Part shown: in pieces, positions 13,339 to 24,150 of the stretch
How the letters are laid out: every line of letters starts with the position of its first letter
Position numbering within the stretch: the first letter of the stretch is position 1
DNA from: Paulownia fortunei
Lineage: Eukaryota; Streptophyta; Magnoliopsida; Lamiales; Paulowniaceae
Assembly (NCBI GenBank): GCA_019321725.1
Contig: CM033115.1
Span: forward strand, 15,200,673-15,264,672
Reading direction: 5' to 3'
DNA length: 64,000 nt
Notes under the pieces: model-generated
The model's input: only the letters and a program-made list of their open reading frames with translations
What the model was told of the DNA's origin: nothing
Databases searched by the model: none
Translations under genes and position numbers: made by a program

Positions 13339-14812
13339 ATCTTCCTAATTTGTGGTTTATATAGACCTGCCTAATCCAATCTAGCCATTCAAATCAACCC
13401 ACTTCAACCAAAAATTCCAATTTTAAATTTTTAAGTAATAATGATAATTTAGTAATACTAAAACTTTGCCATTTTGGGTCGGATGGCGAATTTAATAATT
13501 AAATTCACTCAAAACCGTAGCTATGTATCCATATTACACGCACACACACACACACACACACTCATATATATATATATATATATATTTATATAATATCATA
13601 CATATACAGATGATGCATTTACGTATTCATTTATTTTTTTATCCCAATTTAATTTTATTAAAATCCCAAAGCTTTTCAATCTCACCAGTCATGACATTTT
13701 GTTTTGTTTAATAATAATCACTTGCTGTCTCTCCATCCCATATATTCGAATTTTATGTTTATTATTTGTTTGAATTGCAATACCGAATAAATTATTATTT
13801 TCCTTTTCTTCCACTTATCATCGTTTATTTAAGCTTCAATTATACGTAAAATAAATTGCGAGAGAATATAAAAGTCTTACCACACCCAATCCGAACCACT
13901 GAATTTGAAAAAATAATTGTGCTTTGCGGTTTATTCTTTATATAACTAAATCGGATTGAATGTTTATTATAAAACCGTCAAAACAAGATGTTAATATTTT
14001 ATACACCCAACATATATAAATTATATTTAAAATAGATGATCCACTTGCTCTATTCCTAAGTATGGAGTAAATAGAAGAGTCATACATTTGATTTACGTAA
14101 GCATTCGAATCAATATTTAAAAAAAAAAAAAAAATTACTAAAGTTCCTTAATAATTTTAACCAAATAATACTAAAAGGTACTTATTACCAGAATAAAAAA
14201 ATGGGGATAACTTAGATGTCAAATACCAAAACCTCAGAAGAGGTAAGTCCCAAGTATCACAAAAAAACTATTCACACACTTGTTTGCATTGCCCCAGTTG
14301 AATGGTCTTCGGATTTTTGGTAGTTTTCAATAGTTCAATCTTGACATCCAAGAAACTATGTTCATTTATCTGAAAAAGGGTTTTTGACCCTTAACTACCA
14401 AACGATAGCATATATTTTAATCAAGTTTAACAAACATTCATAGAAAGTAAGGATATCTACATTTGAATAAGTAAGGATATTTATTGTATAGCATAAACAT
14501 ACAGGCATGACAAAAGATAAAACATTCTGAAAACAACCTTGTTATAAAATCTGGGTAGATAGCACATACATTGCTCTTCAGCTTATTTTGTCCATTCCCC
14601 AAGTTATTGTCCAAACGATCTTCTGTAGTTTAGATTATTTAGCGTAGTATACAACATGAGGGCTTCCAGTAGTCCAGCAACCCAACTCCACTTTAGATAA
14701 TCTGGATCATCTGTCCCACATAGCACGATTGTTCTTTACAATGAGATCCATTCTGAACTTAGATATTGACAAAGATTGACGTATTTCCTGTTAAGTAGAC
14801 TGAATTCAGCTC
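13339..14812. other. AT-rich spacer 3' of ILK1
   Basis: No gene was recognised. The stretch holds the CA/TA microsatellite, a poly-A run at ~14,119-14,134 and, near its right end, the presumed 3'-UTR of the ILK1-like gene (immediately below 14,813). Confidence 0.5.
13537..13587. repeat. Compound (CA)n(TA)n microsatellite
   Basis: About 13 CA units followed directly by about 12 TA units. Confidence 0.95.
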
Positions 14813-17800
14813 TCATTTCCTGCACAAGAACGAGTGTCAAGTCGTTAGAAGCAAACCAATGAAATTTGTGAATGAGCTTAAGAGTCGGGTGATGTGGTGC
14901 AACATTAACTTAATTCCTCCATTTCTTTTGCTTGCAAGGCAAAATTTGCAACACTAGAAAATAACTTTTGATTGCCAAGTTATTTTTAATCTTGTTCAAC
15001 CTTTGTTCAATATGGCATCAGTTAATCATCAGTGTAATGTCCAATGAACTCACAGATGTGGTTGACAAACTAAAGTAGGACAGCCAAAGTAATTCATTAC
15101 CAACATACATAATTCAGCTACTATCAATCTTACAAGTCTCAGTTTTATTTATGATCGTTGCATATATTGTAATATGTCATACAACAGCATCAAACTCAAG
15201 GAAGGGTTATCCCATACTTATCTAGCACTAGCTGGTATAGAGACCCTTCCTCCTGTCCTGCATAATCATAGGCTCCATGACGAGTACATATTGCACATCA
15301 GTTATTTCCTTTTGTAATATTCTCACTGAAGTATTAGGCAAGTCTACTGTCTCCCTTTCGACATATGTCTATTAATCTGTCATATGATCAGGTATGGCGA
15401 AGCAGCTAAAGGTTGCACCTATAGCCTACATTGGCATTTTAACTTTCCAAGTCTGTCAACCTAACTTATCAGATCAGAGCACACGGACTCACTATGAAGC
15501 TAGCATCCATTTTTTTCCTCCCTCACAAGATAATACTGGGAATAAAATTCTTTGAGCTCCCAACATAGTAATCAACTCATCATCAATGGAAAAAGCCCAA
15601 TTTCAGAAAAGGGGCATAACAGTGCCCATTTCACTGGAATAAAATACAGGCTGTGCAACTTCAGAAAGGGGCATAACGGTGCCCATTTCACAAAGGGGCA
15701 TAACAAGTTTTCACCAAATTATTTCTTTGAATCGGCATAGATACTGCCTCAAGCATGTAATAATTTTATTCCAGTATTATCTTGGCTAAGATAGAATCTT
15801 GGTCGTGCAACATACAGTATAAATTTACTATCCCTTTCACACATCGCACTTTTTTATCTGCATCTGTTTTACTGTGGATAGATAATAGTATCTTAATAAC
15901 ATTAAGAAACCCAATGTAGATCTTAAGGAACCCTCAAATTTTTAAACCTCATGTGTACATATCATCTGAGGATCCTAAGTTACAGTAAATCCTGGCAGAT
16001 ATCACCTTTACAGAGTTTGACGCAAAGGTCATGTGTAGCAGTGAATGGTTGTAATTTACTGAAGCAAGACTGACAGGAAAAATCAAAGGACAACATGAGC
16101 ATACCAAGGGAGTTTGAAAGTGTCTTTCCACCATCCTTGTTTAGAACAGTTCATAACAATTTTATCCAATCGTACAATGACTTCAGAAAATGTTGGCCTT
16201 ACAACACGATCTGGATGCCAGCATTCCTCAATCAACCTGGAATATGCGACAGTTAATTATGCAGAAACACTTCAGCCTTTCAACAACATTCTAAATTTAT
16301 TGAGTAGCTTAGAATTACACATTCAAAAACCATCACTGGTCTATATACTGCAACTAAACGAAAAAAACAAATGACATAACTCATTTCATTTGAACAACAT
16401 TGATTTCGGCGAAATTGACCAGAAGGCCCCATGCAGATTGGAAAAAGTAAACTATTTCATGGAACAAGTGGATAAAATATCTGTACGTTTCAATCCTGAC
16501 CACACACAAGGTTAAAGCAACCATGTTGGCAAACAAATTAGACGATCTAGGCCAGAAACTTGTAAGATAACTATTCTTAAATTTATGTAGGTTGGGTGCA
16601 CAAATGTCAAAGGCATATTCTACTTCTGATTGTGCCTCTCAAGAGCATCTTTTCTGGTAAACTTGTAGGATATTTTCACTAGTCATCATCCTCAATATTT
16701 CCCTCATGAAAGTCAACATATAATAACGATTGCTGTGCATGAATTTTACGCTAAAGGTAAATTGGGACTTTCTCCTATCCAAATGAGAAAGAAATAATAC
16801 AAGTAAAGGGCAAATTTATAAGACTTTCATCCTGCCCCATATTTTTATCCCTTCACTGCACATATACTAGGATTTTACAGCACATTTAATGCAAGGTTCT
16901 CTGAACTTTTCATGCTACCATGTGCAGTACAATGTTTCACCCCCCACCCCCAGCGCCGTCCGTTTACTGCTTTGTTTACAAGACAGAGGGAAGTTCTCTG
17001 ATTTACAATACAAGCACTACGGATACTTTTGAGCTCTCACAACCATGTAGTTGGCATGACCGTTGGAGGCCTTGAGCTGGGAAAATCCCCGGTTCCCTGA
17101 AAGGCTGTTGCAGGTCAGACCTACACTTCCGACTTGAAACATTTCTAGGACTTCTAACTCTCTGGATTCAGACATCTACGTTAAGTCTGAAAATAAAAAT
17201 CCGGACTAAAATTGCACTACATCAACGAAAGCAAAACAATGTTTCATTTTTTTCCATAGCATTGAACAATTTTAAAACCTTGTATTTAAGAAGTTAAAAT
17301 GAAGTAGGCAACACCATTTCATCCAGAAAATTAACAAACAACTGCAGAGCGCCCCCCCCCCCCCCCACACACACACACACACCCCTACCTTCAGGCTGAA
17401 ACTAGCCAGCACATAAAAAAAATCAACATAAGCAATCCTCTTGCCAAAAATGAAGGACAGACCTGATGTTATACTAAGATAACAGATACTTTGAAAAGCT
17501 TTTCAGCAATCACCACATCTAATCAATGATTAAGACAATGACTCACTCTTTTAGTTCTGAAGGAAAAGATTTGGATTTCGACTTGAATGTTGGTCTCTTT
17601 TCTTCTAAACAAATTAACTTAGCAGCCTCATCGGGAGACTTGGAAGAAAATGGTGGCGCCCCCTCCATCATCTGAATATAAGAAGTATGGCAAAACATTG
17701 GAAGTTAATCATATCTTACATCTCAAAGATGCATGTACTAAATAAAAGCAGAAATCCATAGGAAAAAGTCAAATAATAAGACATCTGTCAGCGGCAGTGG

Positions 17801-20800
17801 CGAAATAGTATGAAGAGTTACATTCTTGAAAAATCCATCATCAAGTCTTTCATAAAGAGTACTGAAGTCAAGATTTCATTGAGAAAATATGTGATAAGCA
17901 TCTGTCAGACAGTAATAAGAAGGCATTCAAAAATGGAATCACTAGTAATGACTAGGAAATAACAGAAATCTAAAAGAAAACCCTATATCTGATGGAAAGC
18001 CTAACACCAGACAGGTATCAGCCTGCCACAAACTTTGATGCAAATACTCTCATCTGCATTAAATTTATGGTTAAGGAATAAAAAGCCAAATAGTAGGACG
18101 ATCATAAATCAAGTATACCTCATACAGCATAACACCAAAGGAGTGCACATCCACACTTCTGTCAAATATTTCATCTCTAAAAATTTCAGGTGCCGCGTAG
18201 AAACCTATATATAACAGAAAGAAAACAGTTAAGATAGGACTGTAGTTTGCATACAAAGCTATGCCCTCTATCGGATGGAACAGTTTTAGTTCAATAGATG
18301 CCCTTTTGCATATTTTGGACAAACCCATTAAAACTGGAAAAGATGGTTGCTACTTACTTAGCAGTAACTTGAAATTAAGAAGCATTGTATTTTACATGTG
18401 AAGACTCACTTGATCGATCTATGGCCTCAGGCTGCACTAGTTTTGCTTTATTGGGTGAGATTGTTGACAGCCTAATAACACCAAACCCTGCAACCTTCAG
18501 CTGCCCTCCAAAATCCAGCAAAATATTTCTGGCACCTTACCAAAATTGCAAATATTAAAAAGAGTGTATTCAACGAAAACAGTCCATATAAGTAAAAATA
18601 ATTCAGACAATCTGACCAACTAAAGCATTTAGTTGCCTTACTTTGGCTTTAAATCACAATGTATGATTGGTTCAGGCTTGCATTCGTGAAGATAATTCAT
18701 GCCCCTGCATAAAAAATATCATCTGAAATTTTAGAATGCAACATATATGGGATTAACCCATGCAACCCCCACCCAAAAGAAAAAGGAAAAAGGAAAAAAA
18801 AACAGCAAATACAAAAGAGCAACAAAACTACCAATATAGGCTGAACAACAGTATAATGCAAATTTCTGGAGCACGTTAAAGACACAAGTAATTATGCCGT
18901 TAAAGACACAAGTAATTATGCCTTGATGGATGTATTTCAGAAAAATGGTGATTACCTGGCAATTTCAAGAGCAAATCTTAATGCTTTAGATGGGGACAGA
19001 CGCCCTTTTTTTTGAAGGTAACTAGCAAGGTCTCCCTGAAAATTTACAGTAAAAATAAGCAAAGTTCCGCCATACTAGTGAAGCTGTACATATTCTTTCA
19101 AAGTCTAATTCAACCACTCCAAAAGGAGATTATAAAATAAATAAGCCAAAGAATAATCTAATTCAGATCATCCAACTTCATCTTAGATAATGAATAAAAA
19201 ATGATGTGCAATGGTGAAGTTCAAAACACCATATAATATATTTAAGAAAGCAAACATAGAAACTATGCAAAATTGAGGGTATATATTTCACAAAATCAAG
19301 GATGAGTCATGACAAAGTGTTGACCCCAACTTAACCATGACATATATGTAAGATAACTATGACAGTGCAGATGTGCGCACACCCATGCACCCCTAGGAAT
19401 ATATATGCATGAATGCACACAATCACACGCACATACACAGATAGATGGATTGATAGATAGGTACAGGTATAGAGAGAGAGAGAGAGAGAGAGAGATGATT
19501 ACTCTTGAATGATACTCCAAAACAATCATCATAGGTATATTTTGGGTGACAGCACCAATAAACTGAACCACATTAGGATGCCGAACCTTTTCTAACAAAG
19601 TTAGCTCATGCCTGAATACATTTCTGCAGTGTAAAACATACTAAATTAGTCCAGTTGATAAAGTAAAACATGAGAAGAAAAAAGGCAAATAGCTTGATAA
19701 CTTATATAACAAAGAAAAGCAAGCATGATTGACAAAATAACATCAGATTTCAAGATATTTATACATGCCTTCACTCCATCCAGAGTATTTTCTGATTGAA
19801 TCTCTTGATAACACATCAAAGTATGCTGATTGGTAAACAAACTGATGTAAAATATACATAATCATCGAATGATCATTTTTTTCTCTGAGTCACAATACCA
19901 GTAGATCCTCTTTAAAAGCATCTGAAACCGCTTGATTATCAACATAGCCGTTTTTTATAGTTTTAAGAGAAGAAAAGTTTAGAGTTACTACACCTTGATA
20001 TCAATGTGATTTTCTAAAATCTAACTTTTGTTGACTCTAGAATTTGCATGATCATGACTAGTTAATGCAAGCAGTTGGTTTTGATTGCATGGACTGTCTA
20101 ATTTCCTGGGACTTCCTCATTTAGATATCAATTGCTGAGAGAAATAATTGAACTCAAGAGTTCCTTCATATTTGTGGTTAGCCAATTATAGCTTTGTCAT
20201 TAACTTTGTAACTTGCTCTATATTAAAGAGTGCAAATACATATACTCAAGTTTCATGAGAGTATATCAACCAAAAAAGATTATGCATTGGTATGAGATAA
20301 ATAATACAGTGACCTATTGCCATGTACCTATTTAAACCTTAACGAATAATGATTAGTGGAAACAGATTAAAAATTTAAAGTCTGTGGAAGCCAGAGTTCA
20401 GGAATGAGATTAATCTAGCAATTTGTGAAAAAAGTTAAATCTAGTTACAACATCCCCATATGAATTCCCATTCTAACATGAAGAAAATGCAACTAATTTA
20501 CAGAAATCAATTATTCAAAGATTTTAATCTAAGCAATTAGACAAGGTAAACTAAGATATCCAAGCTTGCAAGGTAAGGATGCCGATGCTGCACTACCCTA
20601 AAACATGACTTCATTGTTCAAATATTAGTTGCATTCATTTGGTGTTAAAGTGTATCTAAAGTTGTACAATACCAGAACCGATGTTATAAGAGCTGGCTCA
20701 TTTATCTTTTTGACATATAAGTTGGATAGTCTTGCATTAGGTGGAAGTTTTAATAGTTGGCATAAAAAGGTAGATAATGCATGAAAAATAAGCATTAGAA

Positions 20801-22833
20801 GTTTCAGTAAAGAAAATAGCTGAAATGCACATACATAGATTCGGGGTCTGCATGGCCATCCTTGTCAAGTATCTTTACAGAAACTTTTGTGCCATTCCAT
20901 TTAGCAACTTGATAAGATCCCTGTCCACAAATATCACACACTAAATATTAGAATATCTAATTAATTGAAGTAAGAGATGCAAGTAAAATAATAAAATAAA
21001 TAAGTGGATGCCATGCAGTGATTTTCTTCCATAACAACATTTGCGGTCTTTGACAACTGAAAACTTAGAACAAGGCACAACAGCTTTTAGTGATCAATGA
21101 TCACTTAGACTTTAGCCATTTAAAAATACTTTGTTCATGCAAGTAATTTGACATGGCATTTTATAACTCTTTGGAGAACAATGCTCAAGTAGCTGCAGGG
21201 AAATAGACCATGCCTTAGAGATGCCATCACTTCTTCGTATTTGAATGTCCAATGGATTGAGCTCATACTCTGGAACTTCACGAGGATTTGCAACTGTCAT
21301 TGGCGTCTTTCTGGTTTTCTAGGAATATGACATAAACTTGTATGAGTGTCCAGCAAAGAGGAAAGAAGCTTCTGCACAAAGCGATATTCGCACTTACCAG
21401 AACTTTGGCCCCACGAGCCTTCAAAATATTATAAACATCAATGTTTCCATAATATTTGGCATCAGCAGCAGCCTGTCATGATCAAGAAATCTATCAAAAT
21501 TAATATGAAACCTGCCTTTTCAAATTCCATAAGGACGAGTAAGTAATGTATCAAGTACTAGAAGTTCAAATAGTAACATTTGAAGCATCCCTGACACAAA
21601 AGAAAGCAAAATCAACAATGCTTGAATATCATTGACAAGTTGAACAGCCGTAACAAGAAAATAGGAGTGAGAATCTCTACTCAATGTACTTTACACTTTT
21701 TTGCTAGTTTTAAGAAATTCATGATGGTTTACAATTGCACACGACAAGTGTTTCTCAGGGAGGTGAGAAGAAAGTTGGTGGTAAGAAAACTTTTTATCCC
21801 TTTCCTCACACTGAACATTTATCTTATCATCTTATTTAGGGGACATCCAAAGTATAGACCAAAATTAATTAACTAAATTTATACCTTTTTTTTTTTCCAG
21901 AAATTCTATATGAACAATAGTAAACCATTCTTGGCATGTTCTCTCATATGTCCAAAAATCAATCTTTATCTCAATGTACGCACACTTTCATATTCCATAC
22001 AGAGAGTAAAACACAACTCTTCCTCAAATAATATAACATCAACATGAGCACTCCAATTTCAGAGAAATATATTACTGGTAGATTATTTTTTCATAATCCA
22101 AAACTTATGAACACATTTTCTGAAGAATATTATGCTCAACAAAATAAAAAACATCCAATAACTAGAATAAAAAAACAAACTATGCCACATGTAGATGCCA
22201 GAACCACATGATTTGAAAAATGCAACAATATAACCCGGTAATCGACTTCTTGACAAAGCCTATTTATCATGTTCCAGTGTCCAGCCATTTTTTGCAACAC
22301 AATGTCTAAAAACATACACGATAACTATCACAGCAAACAAAATGCACACTCCAATGAATAAACAGAAAAGAAAACTATCGACAGTAACAAATTAACTCTA
22401 CCGTGCTGCCCCATCGATCGCGAGCATCAATATTCGCCCTCCTACTCAACAAAAGCTTGACAACCTCCATATGCCCTTCACAGGCCGCAATATGCAAGGC
22501 AGTCCTCCCATCCAAATCAATACTATTGACATCAATTCCTTCATCCAGCAAGTCCTCCACCCCTCCCACATCCCCCTTGCACGCCATGAAAAGCAGCTGC
22601 ATTGTGGAATCAAGATTCTCCGGCACGGTGAGGTCATCGTCACAGCCCTCATCCGCCAGTGGGGTCCGCCTTATGGGGTCTAACGACGACTGCCGCCCGA
22701 AGCTGAACCGGAAATTGTTCCGCCTCGGGTCGAGCGAATTCTGACGCCGGAAACTAAATTTCCCGCTCTTCCCCAACGACCCTGTTGAGAACTGGCGGGA
22801 TATTCCACGCTTCAGCTGCGAGGCCATGTCCAT
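14813..22833 (-). CDS. ILK1: ILK1-like ankyrin-repeat Raf-like protein kinase (476 aa, 12 exons)
   Basis: Plant ILKs are Raf-like MAPKKK-group kinases with an N-terminal ankyrin region; Arabidopsis ILK1 is linked to ion and immune signalling. Exons: 22833-22402, 21472-21398, 21318-21214, 20920-20835, 19623-19503, 19035-18956, 18704-18642, 18528-18410, 18204-18119, 17671-17547, 16236-16105, 14819-14813, totalling 1,431 nt. Residues ~26-56 carry two FSF.RQ.SLDP units; ~74-165 are ankyrin repeats (GRTALHIAACEGHMEVVKLL); the kinase domain follows. K220 (VSVKIL) and APE (365-367) are present, but HRD is HCD (315-317) and DFG is GFG (335-337), as in plant ILKs that use unusual metal chemistry. Intron 3 is GC-AG. 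The last coding exon is only 7 nt and completes ..KLPWK; without it the frame reads through to YAHVVL and a stop at 16083. The start is the first ATG at 22833. Confidence 0.93.
14820..16104 (-). other. Proposed last intron of ILK1-like gene (alternatively 3'-UTR)
   Basis: The donor GTATGC follows CCTTG at 16105. The acceptor TTCTTGTGCAG precedes GAAATGA at 14819. Splicing here gives the family C-terminus PWK plus stop. If unspliced, the region would be 3'-UTR after the stop at 16083-16085. It also holds a dispersed GGGGCATAAC repeat. Confidence 0.6.
15602..15705. repeat. Short direct repeat, TTCAGAAAGGGGCATAAC unit
   Basis: Two copies of TTCAGAAA(A)GGGGCATAACNGTGCCCATTTCA start at 15,602 and 15,660. 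They are followed by a third partial copy (CAAAGGGGCATAACA) at 15,691. Confidence 0.8.
17352..17383. repeat. Poly-C plus (CA)n microsatellite in ILK1 intron
   Basis: A C run of about 15 is followed by about eight CA units, in the ILK1 intron between the exons at 17,547 and 16,236. Confidence 0.9.
18875..18922. repeat. Perfect 24-bp tandem duplication in ILK1 intron
   Basis: The 24-bp unit starting GTTAAAGACACAAGTAATTA is repeated twice with no mismatch, in the intron between exons 6 and 7. Confidence 0.95.
19470..19495. repeat. (GA)n microsatellite in ILK1 intron
   Basis: About 13 GA units just beyond the donor of exon 5, preceded by imperfect GATA words. Confidence 0.9.
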
Positions 22834-22888
22834 CACTTGCCCCCCCTCCCCACAATTCGCTGGAAAGGAATCGATCTTTCCTCTTTCT

Positions 22889-23310
22889 TTCAGAACAACA
22901 TCATACCCACGAAAAATCGGGGCCCGAAAAAAATCCCTCACTCTTCTGTTAATAAAAGTGGATTCATCTGGCGTTTCTTTTCTGAAACTAACTTTAATTT
23001 CTCAGAATTTGAAAAAAGACTGGAAATAAAGCCCAAAAATAGAATTTTTCCTCAGAATAACATCATAGTGGTAAAAAATCAGGACAGGAAAACGTCTCAG
23101 AAAGAAATTTTGGGTTCATCCGGGGTTTCTTTCTTTCTGCAAAACTCCAAGAAATGCTGATGGGATCCGATTTTCCTCTATCAAGACAGAAAAAAAAATA
23201 AAAACAAAATTTTCTCAGAATGGCACAATATCGATGAAAATGAGGTCGCAAAAAGGTAGAACGAAAGCTCTTCTGTTGATAAATTTCAACGTTCCTTTTT
23301 CTGTGAATTG
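22889..23310 (-). repeat. Three diverged tandem copies of a ~163-bp unit in the ILK1 leader/promoter
   Basis: Copies start at 22,891, 23,053 and 23,216 (each with CAGAA...ATCAT or CACAATAT), spaced 162 and 163 bp. Copies 1 and 2 share CAGAA.AACATCATA and GG.TTCATC.GG.GTTTCTTT. Copies 1 and 3 share CTCTTCTGTTRATAAA. The array lies 56 bp upstream of the ILK1 start codon, so it forms the leader and core-promoter region. The frame upstream of the ATG is open but begins only with GTG at 22,941, so it is not counted as coding. Confidence 0.75.
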
Positions 23311-23745
23311 GTTTAATGGAAGAATGGAAATGGAAAAATTATCTTCAACTTCTTTTCCAATATTTAGCTGTGAATTTTGGTGAGTCGATCGTTTTTCGAG
23401 AGCTGGGGTAGAGAGCCCTCGAAGGAAATGGAAATGAAAAACGAAAAAGTAATGGATCTGAGTGAGAGTGGAAAAAAAATGGAGCAGAAAAGGAGGAAAA
23501 AGGTGAAACGAGGAGGGGGGAATTTGCATGTATTTCATTCCGCAAGATAGACCGAAAAAGACGTTACTACTTACTACAGCTTGTTTACCGACCTTGTTTT
23601 TTTTTAATAATGTAAGAGAATGTGGAGGAGAGATCTTGTGCAATGACCATTCTTGGAACCGGCTTCGATTGATTGAACATTAGAGATTGCACGCTTGCAT
23701 ATGGAAGTTTTTATCATATCTATATACGTATAAATCATGATTAGA

Positions 23746-24150
23746 TTGAACTTGAAAAAGTGGATTTTTTTTAAAGTTGGAATTTGATTTGGCTGGTAAG
23801 AACTTAGCATGAGATAGTCCTCGAGTCTTTATAAATCTAAGTTTATGTTTTAGGTAGATTTTGCAGAGATTAAAAAATTTTATACGAAAAAAATATTATT
23901 TAATTAAATATTTTTAAATATTAGAGACTATAATGTTGCATATCAAAAAATTTATTATAACTATATAGCTAAAATTGAACTTGAAAAAGTAGATTTACTT
24001 GAAGTTGGCACTGAATTTGGCTCATTAGAACTTGAAATGAGATAGTCGATTAATCCTTATAAATTTGAATTTATATTTTAGAACTTAAATAGATCAAATT
24101 TAATATAAATTTGTAGAGATTAAAGATTTTATATGACAAGAACATTATTT
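23746..24150. repeat. Two-copy tandem duplication, period ~229 bp
   Basis: TTGAACTTGAAAAAGT.GATT at 23,746 recurs at 23,974. Both are followed by related words (GAAGTTGG / AAAGTTGG, GAGATAGTC, ATATGAC or ATACGAA AAGAA.ATTATTTAAT). Confidence 0.75.

Noticed and set aside
18071..18328. ILK1 exon read as an 85-codon single frame
   Set aside because: The frame runs through intron on both sides; only 18,119-18,204 is exon by splice sites and family sequence.
22403..22744. Plus-strand Ser/Pro-rich frame opposite ILK1 exon 1
   Set aside because: Antisense shadow of the ankyrin-coding exon; no family resemblance.
22834..22941. N-terminal extension of the ILK1-like protein
   Set aside because: The frame is open to 22,941 but begins with GTG, lies in the tandem-repeat leader, and known relatives begin at MD..AxQLKRG-like sequence.
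23215..23643. 142-codon minus-strand frame upstream of ILK1
   Set aside because: Ser/Phe/Leu-rich from CT-rich leader sequence and overlapping the tandem repeats; not a recognisable protein.
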